Assembly: GCA_029532415.1 (NCBI GenBank)
Contig: JAQOTA010000001.1
Coordinates: forward strand, 620,001-684,000
Direction: 5' to 3'
Origin: Marasmius tenuissimus
Lineage: Eukaryota; Basidiomycota; Agaricomycetes; Agaricales; Marasmiaceae
DNA length: 64,000 nucleotides
The notes beneath the pieces were generated by a model that saw only the letters and a program-made list of their open reading frames with translations, made no database searches and was not told where the DNA came from. Position numbers and translations under genes: made by a program. This document shows positions 11,651-21,871 of this stretch, one piece after another (the stretch's first letter is position 1; each line of letters starts with the position of its first letter).

Positions 11651-13838
11651 TGTACATATTTTCTGGTGATATATTCATAGAATACGCACTCATGTTCGAC
11701 AGCGCCATTCAAGAAACCTATCTCTGTGTCATAGAGCAGCGCTTCGTTGAACGCGCCTCTTTGTCCGATAATATTTCCCGCTGCCTTGCTTTACAGTGGA
11801 TCCAGCAGATGGAAATGCGGCTGTCGGCAGAGAAGGCAAAAGCTATTCAAAGGGTCAGACAGCGAGACCCTGGAGACGCGGTAATCAAGCGAATTAAGGC
11901 AACATGGCACTCCTTGTCAAGGGAGTTACGTTCACTACGGCTTCTCCCTGCATCCACTAGCAGCCCCGTCCTTCAACGCTGGGAACGCTACCTCTTTGAC
12001 TTCATCGAGGGCCGTGACGTCCCTCCTATTCCGCGTCTCTGCGAACTCCTTTCTCCTTTGTTTACTCTCGACGATTGGCCAGACTATCAGAAACTGGTCG
12101 CTTTTGTTAGATCCTCCCTCCATTATCTTCATTCTGTAAAATCGCCTCCTTGTTTCGGTCGCATAGATTCGCGGGGTCCCGGTTCGCCACAATTTTCTCC
12201 GCCCTATACATTCCTCAGCTCTCCCCTAGGGAACAACGTAGAAGATTTTTGCGCGCAAGTCCGTTCGATAGAGGTTCTCCATCTGTGCGATAGCACCTCA
12301 ATGGTGCAGGCATATGAGATCCTATCCTCGTTCGATACTTCAGCGTTGACTCTGACAACCTTGATTCACTACAACCTTGCATTTACATCCCGTGAAGCGC
12401 TTATCCTTCGCTCCTTCTTGAAGAAGCATTGTATTGCCTTCTCCTGGTTTGAGCGATGCGAGTTCTACGATTTGGGCGGAGATTTTTCCTTTCCACTTAA
12501 GATTAGAGACACTATCTATCACAATCGCCGGAAATGGAGGAAGGATGCATATAAACAAGGCCAGCTACGTCACCAAATTGGCCTAGAAGAGTCTTCTTTC
12601 GTCATCCGCAATTTGGATAAGAACCAGCCGTCTGTCGTACCGATTGGGAATGACTTAGCGCTGCAACCGCACGTGGGCGTCACGGCGATGATATATATCC
12701 CTGACCACGGAACGCTTCTTCCTACCCTTACAGCAAGGACCCTTGGGCCAGCCAACCTACATTTTGCAGCACGCCTAACTCATCTGCCCTTCTTGTCTTC
12801 AAACTTGGAGGACGAAGTTTGCAGAACGGAGAAATGTATTACATCATTAGAGTGGGGTACGATGAAGTTCAACTGTTTCCCACAGGTTGCGCCAGGCTGC
12901 TATGAGGTACACATCTCAACATGGAACGATTATGCATACGTCTTTAGGAGCCTGCTAATCGATTTCATACCGGGATCCTGTGACGAGCAGGAAAAGAGAA
13001 TATCGGGCCAAGCACACGTCGAGGTCGGCTCGAGTCGCCTCTTTGAGAATCACGATTCGTTCGGGTTCAGTCACATCGTTGCGGGTTTTGAGACACTGCT
13101 CACATACACTTTGGATTTTGGTCTGGACGGTCCGGAAGGTTATGCGAGATGGGCTTTCACGTTCTTGAATACCAATCCTTTCAAAAATATAGACCAGCTC
13201 ACGTTGACTCTCTCTGGCCCGAATAGGGAGATCCGAGCGAGTGCTCGCTGGAGCGGTACAAGGAGACATGCTGGACCTTACTCTAGTGATCACAGTCGAT
13301 CGAACTCGCCGCAGCCTAATTCTAATACGGACTGTGAACCGCCACTCGACAGTGCTCCTGTTCGATCAGAGCTATTGGAGATGGGCGTGAGGCCTATCCC
13401 ATCTTCCCGATACCGTGTTGAATACCGTCTGAAGGGCTCGAAGCGTTGTCAGGAAGCCGCTTTCACCCTTGATGGCGGAGGTTCGCTTTCTCAGAAACTA
13501 GACAATTTCACTTTGTCTCTCGAACCATCAACTCAAGATACGTTGAGCTCGTGCGAGTACACCTTTACAGAGGTTGGAATCCATAAAGAACACGAGGGGC
13601 GCGCTCCAGCCAGTCTAGCCATACGAGTGGGGAAATGTATCCTGTTGAAGACCAAAATTCTGTCGAGCTCTCAGACACAGCGGAGGAGGAGGGAGAAGAG
13701 ACCATAGAATCCTCCGAAACTGCTAGACCCTCCGCCATCCACGAAGAGAATACAGGACCAATGACTGAGTCATCTGACGTCCCAGAGTGCCGTCCTGATT
13801 ACCACTCAGCAAGGTGCCGGTGTCTAGGTAGGTACTGA
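11650..13838 (+). CDS. membrane protein family, copy A, 3' part (cytoplasmic domain)
   Basis: An open frame of 685 codons (11650-13707) continues the protein interrupted at 10275. Its start (FSGDIFIEYALMFDSAIQE and following residues) aligns with copy D (LFIEYAVIFDSAIQE...) without a break, so the ATG at 11650 is probably an accident of the insertion. Shared motifs include LQWIQ, LRSLRL and the glycine-rich RGPGSPxFSPPYTF block. The second half (about 12600-13600) has no counterpart left in the other copies here and I do not recognise it. Near 13635 a second frame becomes more protein-like, with an acidic tail ending CRCLGRY. Either a short intron or a one-base shift joins the two. That tail's stop codon (13836-13838) lies inside the MITE that follows. 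Whether the split gene still makes protein is unknown. Confidence 0.5.
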
Positions 13839-14214
13839 CCTATTTCATTCAATTCGTATGGGGTTTTGGGTGTGACAAGAATATTTGCCGGGGTGAATTC
13901 GTATGACAGCCCAGTGACTGGTGACGGAAACAAAAATTCATATGAAACTTTTGGGCCACTAGCCACCGGGGGAGAATGAGCGGGGAGAATGGCGGTTTCT
14001 CAGGCTGTATCGAGTAGGAATCGGCGCGCAACATCTCATTCAGGCTAAAAAATGCTGGACAGAGCAACTTCTCACCTTTTTTGGGCCTACCAGAAATTTG
14101 TCACATACCGGGACAATTCGTATGAACCCCCTGTGACTACGTGACCATACGAATTTTTTTCGTATGCAGAGGGGCCTGTGACGTGTGATATACGAACTGA
14201 ATGAAATAGGTCAG
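13835..14214. mobile_element. 380-base MITE, TA target duplication (Tc1/mariner-like)
   Basis: The 25-base ends (13835-13859 and 14190-14214) are inverted repeats with one mismatch, starting CTGACCTATTTC. A TA dinucleotide lies directly outside each end (13833-13834 and 14215-14216), the duplication expected for Tc1/mariner transposition. Several internal copies of TTCGTATG or its complement occur near the ends (for example 13892, 14120, 14147 and 14159). No coding capacity is seen. The element lies at the 3' end of copy A and supplies the stop codon of one reading frame. Confidence 0.85.
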
Positions 14215-14339
14215 TATAGCCCTCATTCTCTTGGGATACCAAAAGGAGCTCGGAGTAGCTCGAGCAATCATGATTCTGGTAGTCATTGCAAGAAATCGCG
14301 TCCACCGGATTGCGTCGTGGGAGTCAAGACAAGACGAGC

Positions 14340-14610
14340 GTACAGTCAGGCACGGTCTGAGTCACTGAGCTCAGAGCTGATGACCCCATCACGCTTACGC
14401 GACCTGATATTATTCCCACTCTGACCTCTTTCAACAACGTCCAAGACTGCACCTTGGCTTCGGAGCAGACTGTATGCTCGCGGACGATGCGCTATATTCA
14501 ATGTGCTAGACGCTATTATACACGGTCTATTCAGTATTGGGAATAATACAATCATTCCGACTTTAAAAGGGAATCTAGGTGCGCAGTGAACAAAACTTTA
14601 GGCCTTAGGC
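14340..14610. repeat. diverged copy of the ~1.08 kb upstream unit
   Basis: The segment with GATGACCCCATCACGCTTAC and CCTCTTTCAACAACG resembles 5605-5690 and 34375-34445, and the segment ending GTGCGCAGTGAACAAAACT resembles 33490-33510. It lies upstream of copy B just as the better-preserved units lie upstream of copies A and C. Identity is clearly lower than between the two main blocks. Confidence 0.5.
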
Positions 14611-14769
14611 CTTAATCGTCGTCCTGACCTTTCTCTCCTTCCTCTATGACCGCTCGAATGCAGTTATAATCCAGCTGGTCACCATATTGATTCACTCAGT
14701 CCTCTACAGGAAAAAAATAGGACTCAAACTGAGTTGATTCGATGCCCCATCTCTCGCTTCTATCCGCAT

Positions 14770-15405
14770 AGCTCAACTCCACCATCCCCTCAGAGATCTC
14801 GGACAGGTTCGCCTTCGTCGAGTATATATCGGGCGACGTTCAGGATCCATTGTCTCTCCTTCTTTCCACCGGTACCAAGCACTACGACAAACTCGAAAAC
14901 GGATGCACGTATGCAGCAGTGCTTCCGCTCTTGATAATCGGCAGTCTGGAACTCGTACAAATCGCAATCGCGTTCACCGCAACCTTTGCCACTACAACCG
15001 AATCGTGCTCAGCTCCGTAGGGTGTTGGCTGCACGATGTTGGGTTTGGTCCAACGGGGCTGGCGACATCAATAGTATTCAGGAGCACTGAACAATAATGC
15101 GCCGAAATCAATCTTTAGCAAGGAACATGGCCTCGAATCCCCAGCCCATTGTTGGATGTCGAATGGTTTGGTTAGAGGGACGCTTTTGTCGGTGCTGAGG
15201 GCATAGATGTGCCAGAAGTACGTATCTGACCGATATCTGCTATCGCTCGCTAATTTCATATCATAGTCCTTTTTTGAACACATTCGTCTCACTATCACGT
15301 TGACACTATGTTCTCTCGTCAGGGTCAACCCGCGTCTCTATTCCAGACACCACCATGGAGAATTACTCTCCCATGTTTTCTCCCTGTATTTCACACCTTC
15401 GGCTC
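14770..15405 (+). pseudogene. membrane protein family, copy B, first half (pseudogene)
   Basis: Translation gives YISGDVQDPLSLLL then NGCTYAAVLPL, matching TISGGIQDISALLPLL and NGYLYAAVTPL of copy A. The match continues through a region matching WLHDAGFVTTG in a shifted frame, a VEWFG motif with TAG where copy A has TGG, an intron donor GTACGT at the expected place, and then TLPCFLPVFHTFGS, equivalent to TLVWLFPSLRSFGS. There is at least one in-frame stop (near 15017), one frameshift and the nonsense change, so it is not functional. The match ends exactly at the gypsy LTR and resumes at 21872. Confidence 0.75.
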
Positions 15406-15825
15406 TGTCATGAAGACGCCACTTTTCCCTCCACCATTTGCTCACATGATTATCACATGTTCTTTTCTCATGGTCACTTACTATACATCCTTATTTCTCA
15501 CGATTCCCTTTCTTAACCCACCATCGCGCAGCTTTAACCCACATCGCGCAGCCATCCCATTGTCTCATATCGACTCATTCCTTATTCATCCTTGACTCAT
15601 ACTTACTCATACACGACTCATAGGTAGCCACTCCGACTCCAGCTCTGACTGTAGGATAGGTATATAAGCTAGCTAGTCTTCACCTGGTCCCTCATCTTGA
15701 CCTCTTGTCGTTGGGACCAGTTCTGCCTTATCTCTGCCTGAGTCGAGCCCGCTGCTCCTCTCCTAGCTTGCTACCGCCGCTCTCTGCCTCCGCCGTCTCC
15801 GATAGACGTTCCGCACTTCGCGACA
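15406..15825 (+). repeat. gypsy 5' LTR
   Basis: The repeat matches 21388-21871 except for a 64-base segment absent here and about six substitutions. It has TG...CA ends. The U3 part carries a TATATAA box at 15661-15667. Confidence 0.92.
15661..15703 (+). promoter_or_regulatory. gypsy LTR core promoter and inferred RNA start
   Basis: TATATAA (15661-15667) lies 33 bases before ATCTTGACCT (15694-15703). The latter is taken as the RNA 5' end because it is exactly complementary to the primer-binding site just after the LTR. Confidence 0.6.
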
Positions 15826-15827
15826 TT

Positions 15828-15837
15828 AGGTCAAGAT
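15828..15837 (+). other. gypsy primer-binding site, self-complementary to RNA 5' end
   Basis: AGGTCAAGAT, two bases after the 5' LTR, is the exact reverse complement of ATCTTGACCT at 15694-15703. No tRNA 3'-end match (TGG start) is present. In Tf1 and sushi-type chromoviruses the RNA folds back and primes from its own 5' end in this way. Confidence 0.65.
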
Positions 15838-16419
15838 CATTTATTGCACTGACAGCCTTGCCGAAAGGAAGGTTGTCCTTGCAAGTTTACAGCGGCTCCT
15901 GCACGAGACTGTTATCAACGACCACACGGAGTAGACCCCAGCACTTCCTTATTTTGGAACCAGAGAAATCCCAAGCAAACCAGCTGGTACAAGTGTAAAG
16001 ACCAACCTTGCCCGAACGCTACCCCAGAGAATTCAATCCCTGAGACTTTTTCCTTCGAAAACGACGAAGTACTCAATCCTATCCCTGCTCCTCGTGTACC
16101 AACCCCTGAACAAGAACCAACACCTCCGTCGCCACCGCTCTCCACTTCAGAACTTGCAACTTCACTTGCACGCCTCACAGTAGCAGGCCCATCAGAAAAA
16201 CCCGACAGTCCACCTACCGCTGCCAATCCCGTCACTCCTAGTCCTCTTGACACACCGATCGCCCGTACCGAGATCCCAGCATTTGTTGCCTCAGAAGCCA
16301 CCTTCGCTGTAATCCAGACCCCGACCAACACCAGACCATCTTCCGCTGCTGCACACAGAGCTCCTTCACCCACCGCATCCACTACATCTACCCATACTTC
16401 AGAATCTGACACCACCAAC

Positions 16420-17598
16420 ATGTCTACATCCACTACTGCGAGCCAAGCCACGCTGGACGAAGTCCTGAGAGCGATGGTGAAATCCCAGAAAGAAACCCAA
16501 GCACAGCTAGACGCCATCAGGGAAGCCTTCCAATCCAATAAAGAGCCAGGAAGGATCATTGCCAAACCCAGTAACTTCAAGGGGGAAACCTGGGATGTGG
16601 CTCGATTCCTACCCATGTTCAAGAACTGGGCTATACAAGAAAAGGTTCTCCAGCACCCAACAGAGAAAGATCAATTGGACAAGCGGAAGACAATTCAGTC
16701 TGCTCTGTCCTGTGAAGGGAAGGCAGGAGCTTGGGCAGCCTACTACCTGATACAGGCCAACAAGGTAGCCCTGGGAGAGCTCCCTGCCGATCAGTTCCCT
16801 TTCGGAGGAAGATGGGCTCAGTTTGAAGAGGCCTTCAAAGTCCGGTTCGGGGCAGCCAATGAAAAGGCGGATGCCATCGAAATCCTTACCAACCTTAAAC
16901 AGGGGAACAAGACTGCAACTCTCTACAGTCAGGAATTCAAGGAGGCCGCGATGAAGACAGGACTATCAGATGCAGATCTTCGAATCCGATACCGCAAGGG
17001 TCTGAACGCGGACCTTAAACGATTATTGGTGATGATGGAATTGTCCCAAGGAGAACCCGCCAATCTAACTGAACTAGAAACACGAGCTTGCAAAGCAGAG
17101 AGGTCCTTGCAGGAGGAAGGATTAGCGGCCAAGAGACAGGTAGAAACGACTGTCACTACTATTAGCGCGAACCGTTCCAACATCCCCACAGGAAATGGAT
17201 GCGCTAGGGAGGACTTTGTGAAAGCAATGCGGGGGAAGTGTTACGGATGCGGGGCGAGTGATCATACCAAGGCCAATGGGAACCATGGACAGGATAAATG
17301 CAACTACTGCGCACGCCCTGGACACAGGTCCAATGTATGCCAGGATAAGTACCTAGGGAGAGCACCCGGAGGAGGAATTCGACGCCAACAGATTTCAGCC
17401 ACCCCTTTCACTCTCTTCCCGGATGAACCAACACCTACGCCTTCGTACTCACCACTACCAACGGCCCCTACTGCCCAAATCTCTGCCACTCCCTCTTCCA
17501 CTCCCAACATGGATGCCGTTGCCCAAATCGCTGCCCTTCAACAAGCCCTAGCTCAACAGAACACTATTCTCCAACAACTCATGCAAAAGGATTTTTAA
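16420..17598 (+). CDS. gag: gypsy Gag
   Basis: The frame encodes 392 residues from an ATG to TAA. The capsid-like region has motifs usual in fungal chromovirus Gag (KPSNFKGE, WAIQEK, WAQFEEAF, LRIRYRKGLN, ACKAERSL). Two zinc-knuckle-like segments follow: a CX2CX4H stretch from residue 274, then a full CX2CX4HX4C (CNYCARPGHRSNVC) at residues 294-307. The C-terminus is Gln-rich and probably a coiled coil. The same frame is open upstream to 15853 with no ATG (see findings), so the true N-terminus may be longer. The Gag stop lies in a TTTTTAA context and Pol is in the -1 frame, so frameshifting is the likely route to Gag-Pol. Confidence 0.85.
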   Translation: MSTSTTASQATLDEVLRAMVKSQKETQAQLDAIREAFQSNKEPGRIIAKPSNFKGETWDVARFLPMFKNWAIQEKVLQHPTEKDQLDKRKTIQSALSCEGKAGAWAAYYLIQANKVALGELPADQFPFGGRWAQFEEAFKVRFGAANEKADAIEILTNLKQGNKTATLYSQEFKEAAMKTGLSDADLRIRYRKGLNADLKRLLVMMELSQGEPANLTELETRACKAERSLQEEGLAAKRQVETTVTTISANRSNIPTGNGCAREDFVKAMRGKCYGCGASDHTKANGNHGQDKCNYCARPGHRSNVCQDKYLGRAPGGGIRRQQISATPFTLFPDEPTPTPSYSPLPTAPTAQISATPSSTPNMDAVAQIAALQQALAQQNTILQQLMQKDF

Positions 17599-17603
17599 GT
17601 AGG

Positions 17604-20600
17604 GTGTCCGCCTTCGCCGTAACGAAGACACCCTCACCAGTTTCAGTCTATGCTTCCTCCTCGTATGACTCAATTCACTCATGTACAATATCCTCCGTTC
17701 GCGAAATAGACACTCTCTCACCTCACTTCCGCATACGAGTCACACTGAAAGGAAAGCATCGCCAGACTGAAACAACGGCCATGATCGATAGCGGGGCCAC
17801 CGCATTATTTCTTGGAAAATCCTTTGTCGCAACCAATCACATCACCACCTTCCCTCTCCAACACCCGATTCGAGTTCACAACATTGATGGAACACTAAAC
17901 CAGGCTGGAAGCATCACACACTATGCTCGTCTAGGTCTGGTAGTGGAGGACACTGAGACGTGGACGGACTTCTTGGTCACGGATCTAGGAGGAGAACATG
18001 TTATATTAGGACTACCCTGGCTTCGGAAGACCAATCCTCAGATCAACTGGAAGGGAGGACAGCTTTCAGTGCCAAAACGAGGAGTGGAGATAGAAGAAGT
18101 GGAGGACGAAGAGAAATGGGCAGGAACAGGTAATCCACCACTCAGCGACGCTATTCTTGAATCTATCGACGACCCCTTCGAAACCATCCATGCATCCATT
18201 ATCGAAACACCCCCAGTGGAGCCTGAAGATACAACGCCACTTTATCACATCATGGCCAACCGGGCTGCACGCAGATCTTTAGTCAAAAGAGGAATCTTAG
18301 AGGATTGTCATGACAAGGTATGGGTCGCGGCAGGGTACACATATTCTCAACAGATTGCCGAAGAAACCAACAAGGAAAAGCCGAAACAGTCATTTGAAGA
18401 GATGGTACCAGAATCATATCGGGAATACGCTAAAGTCTTTTCTGAGCAGGAATCTGAACGACTTCCAGCTCACAAGCCATGGGATCACGCTATCGAACTC
18501 ACACCAGGATCACCACAGACCATGAAAACAAAGGTCTACCCTATGTCACTCAACGAACAACAAGAACTGGACAAGTTCCTGGAGGAGAACCAACGGAAAG
18601 GCTACATCCGACCCTCGAAATCACCTCTTGCGTCACCTGTTTTCTTTGTGAAGAAGAAGGATGGAAAACTCAGATTCGTGCAGGACTATCGGAAACTTAA
18701 CGAGTACACTATCAAAAACCGTTACCCACTCCCCCTGGTCACAGATATCGTCAATCGACTCCAAGGTGCAAAGTATTTCACAAAATTCGATGTACGATGG
18801 GGATACAACAACGTACAGATTAAGGAAGGAGATGAATGGAAGGCCGCCTTCGCAACGAATAGGGGACTTTTTGAACCAAGAGTGATGTTCTTCGGACTCA
18901 CTAACTCACCTGCTACGTTCCAATCCCTCATGAATTCTATATTTGCCGATCTCATCGCCCTAGGAAAGGCCGCCGTGTACCTGGACGACATTCTCATCTT
19001 CACCAGCACGCGAGAGGAGCATCAGATCCTAGTCAAAGAGGTCTTGTCACGACTCCAGAAACACGACCTCTACCTACGACCAGAGAAATGCCAATTCGAA
19101 CAACAGGAAATCGAGTACCTGGGACTCCTGATCAGTGAAGGCCGAGTACGCATGGACCCAGCTAAAGTCAAAGCTGTACGAGAATGGGCAACTCCTCGAA
19201 ACCTGCGCGATGTCCGGGGCTTTTTGGGATTCGCCAACTTCTACCGACGCTTCATTAAGGACTTTGCGAAAACAGCACGACCACTGAACGACCTCACACG
19301 GAAGCATGTCTCCTTTGACTGGGGAACCCAGCAGCAAGCAGCCTTTGACGAACTTCGAACAGCCTTCACCACTGCTCCAATCTTAACTCTTTGGAACCCA
19401 GACCGGCCAACACGCATTGAAGTCGACGCCTCTGGATTTGCTACAGGAGGAGTACTATCCCAGAAATTAGAAGACGGCTTATGGCACCCAGTTGCATTCC
19501 GATCAGCATCCATGCAGCCAACAGAGAGAAATTATGAGATATGGGACCGGGAAATGTTGGCCATTATTGACGCTCTGAAGGACTGGCGGTACTTCCTGGA
19601 AGGACAGCCTCAGCCATTCGAGATCTTGACTGACCATTCGAATTTGGAGTTCTGGAAGAATGCTCAAAACCTAAGTCGCCGACAGGCTCGCTGGGCACTT
19701 TATCTGTCCCGTTTCCACTTCCAACTCGGTCATCGCCCTGGCAAAACCAACACACTAGCCGATCCCCTCTCTCGTATGACAGCACATCAGGTCTCAGATA
19801 ATGAGGACAATCGCCAACAAGTGGTTCTCGGACCAGAACTCTTTGTACAAATTGCAGCCACAGCATTGGTCAACCCACTCGAAAATCGAATCAGGGAAGC
19901 CTCTGTTAGAGAAGCAGAAGTATTGGAAGGACTCCGACAGTTGAAGAAGAATGGGCCGTCACGATTGGTGAATGGACTAACTGAGTGGGAGGAGGACAAT
20001 GGACTGGTATACCACAGAGGGCGAGTATATGTACCTCCAGACGAGGAGCTGCGAAGGGAGGTAGTACGACAGTGTCATGACGACCCAACCGCAGGACATC
20101 CTGGACTTCATGGCACGCTGGATCTGGTGGACACCCACTTTTGGTGGCCAACCATGCGCTCGTTTGTGGAGAAATACGTGGAAGGATGCGATTCCTGTGC
20201 ACGCAAAAAGCTGCACCGACACCCCCGTGCTGTTACACAACCCCTCAAAGTACCGAATGGCCCATGGGAGGAAGTGGGAGTCGACCTGATCACTCAACTG
20301 CCAGATTCTCATGGCTACGACGCAATCCTAGTCTGCACCGATCTCTTCATGAAACAGGTCCACACCATCCCTTGCACCACTAACATCACGGCCGAAGGGA
20401 TAGCAGACCTCTACTACCGAGAAATATTCCGACTTCACGGCTTACCCCTGCGTTTTGTATCAGATCGAGGCCCTCAGTTCAACGCCAAGCTCACCAGAGC
20501 ACTACTAAAACGACTAGGGATCAAGGGTAGCTTCACCTCAGGGTACCACCCCCAGGCCAACGGACAGACGGAAAGAGCGAACCAAGAGGTAGAGAAGTAC

Positions 20601-21346
20601 CTGAGGTTGTATACGAACTACCGGCAAGATGATTGGTCCGAACATCTTCCACTTGCAGAATTTGTACTCAACTCCCACACACACTCGGCCCACCATTTAT
20701 CCCCCTTCGAGCTCCTGTATGGGTACTTACCCCTGTTCAATATCCCAGTGGGACGACGATCCGGAATCCCAGAAGTCGAAAACCGTATCAACATTCTGCG
20801 CAAAGTACGCCGGGACGCGGGGGCGGCTCTACACTTGACAAAGCGGCACCAGAAGGAGGGATACGAGTGAGGAAGAAAAAGGCACACCAGTTTAAGGTTG
20901 GGGACTTTGTTTGGCTAGATGGATCGGACTTCAACCTGAAGCTGTCGAGTGAGAAATTGGGCGATCAAAGCCTGGGCCCCTTCGAGATAGTACAGGAAGT
21001 GGGAGGATTGGACTATCGGTTGGACTTGCCAGAAGAGCTGGGACGACACCACGCCATCTTCCACGTCGACAAACTCTACCCCTACAAGGGCAACCTAGTT
21101 AATAGTCTGTTGCCAGAACCCCCGGGACCAATCAAAATTGAGGGCGAGGACGAACCGGAGTATGAGGTGGACGAAATTCTTGACAGCCAGTACAGGTGGC
21201 ACCGGTTGGAGTATAGAGTCAAGTGGAAAGGAGACCACCGAAGCACATGGGAACCAGCACCAAATCTGAAGAACGCACCACGGAAGGTAAAGGAATTCCA
21301 CAAGAAACACCTGGCAGCAGCAGGACCAGCACCCCGAGATAACTAA
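17604..21346 (+). pseudogene. pol: gypsy Pol with chromodomain, one frameshift
   Basis: The 17604-20870 frame holds an aspartic protease (DSG at residues 62-64), reverse transcriptase (YLDD at about 459-462), RNase H (DASG near 608, TDHSNLEF), an integrase zinc domain (HDD...H...CDSC from about residue 825) and a DDE core (Asp in GVDLIT, Asp in SDRGPQF, Glu in QTERAN). It has no early ATG, in keeping with a Gag-Pol fusion made by -1 frameshifting at 17592-17598. At 20869-20871 the frame meets TGA, while the adjacent frame carries on with AHQFKVGDFVWL, the integrase C-terminal GPF-like region and a chromodomain (about 21160-21300, YRVKWKG...WEP). One base gained or lost near the A-rich run at 20871-20880 explains the break. 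An assembly error is possible. Confidence 0.88.
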
Positions 21347-21374
21347 AGTGTAGTCATCGAGGACGATGAAGCAT

Positions 21375-21384
21375 AGGAGGGGGG
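21375..21384 (+). other. gypsy polypurine tract
   Basis: AGGAGGGGGG lies three bases upstream of the 3' LTR, the expected place for plus-strand priming. Confidence 0.75.
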
Positions 21385-21387
21385 TAA

Positions 21388-21871
21388 TGTCATGAAGACG
21401 CCACTTTTCCCTCCACCATTTGCTCACATGATTATCACATGTTCTTTTCTCACGGTCACTTACTATACATCCTTATTTCTCACGATTCCCTTTCTTAACC
21501 CACCATCGCGCAGCTTTAACCCACATCGCGCAGCCATCCCATTATCTCATATCGACTCATTCCTTATTCATCCTTGACTCATACTTACTCATACACGACT
21601 CATAGGTAGCCACTCCGACTCCAGCTCTGACTGTAGGATAGGTATATAAGCTAGCTAGTCTTCACCTGGTCCCTCATCTTGACCTCTTGTTGTTGGGACC
21701 AGGTGAGTAGTACAGTTTCCTTCTCTTTCCTTCTCTACAATAGATCTAACTTGTCGTTGGGACCAGTTCTGCCTTATCTCTGCCTGAGTCGAGCCCGCTG
21801 CTCCTCTCCTAGCTTGCTACCACCGCTCTCTGCCTCCGCCGTCTCCGATAGACGCTCAGCACTTCGTGACA
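21388..21871 (+). repeat. gypsy 3' LTR (64 bases longer than the 5' LTR)
   Basis: The repeat matches the 5' LTR but holds an extra 64-base segment (21703-21766) that begins GTGAGT and ends CCAG. It is flanked by a direct repeat around GTTGGGACCAG. Confidence 0.92.

Larger units (their letters stand above)
15406..21871 (+). mobile_element. Ty3/gypsy LTR retrotransposon, chromovirus, self-priming type
   Basis: The element is bounded by LTRs of 420 and 484 bases that begin TGTCATGAAG and end in GACA, and it is flanked by the 5-base duplication GGCTC (15401-15405 and 21872-21876). It encodes Gag, protease, reverse transcriptase, RNase H, integrase and a C-terminal chromodomain, the gene order of chromoviruses. 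The primer site is complementary to the element's own predicted RNA start. The LTRs differ at six or more clear positions besides a 64-base length difference, so it is older than the two copia insertions. It interrupts membrane-family copy B. A frameshift near 20870 separates the chromodomain from Pol, so this copy is probably not autonomous. Confidence 0.93.

Noticed and set aside
15915..16622. 235-codon minus-strand frame across the gypsy 5' region
   Set aside because: It is antisense to the open Gag frame and made of Val/Ser/Gly-rich residues that mirror a Pro/Thr/Ser-rich plus-strand protein. No family motif is present.
20633..20860. Separate gene starting at 20633
   Set aside because: Residues before about 20866 are out-of-frame integrase. 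Only the part after that is real, as the continuation of Pol.
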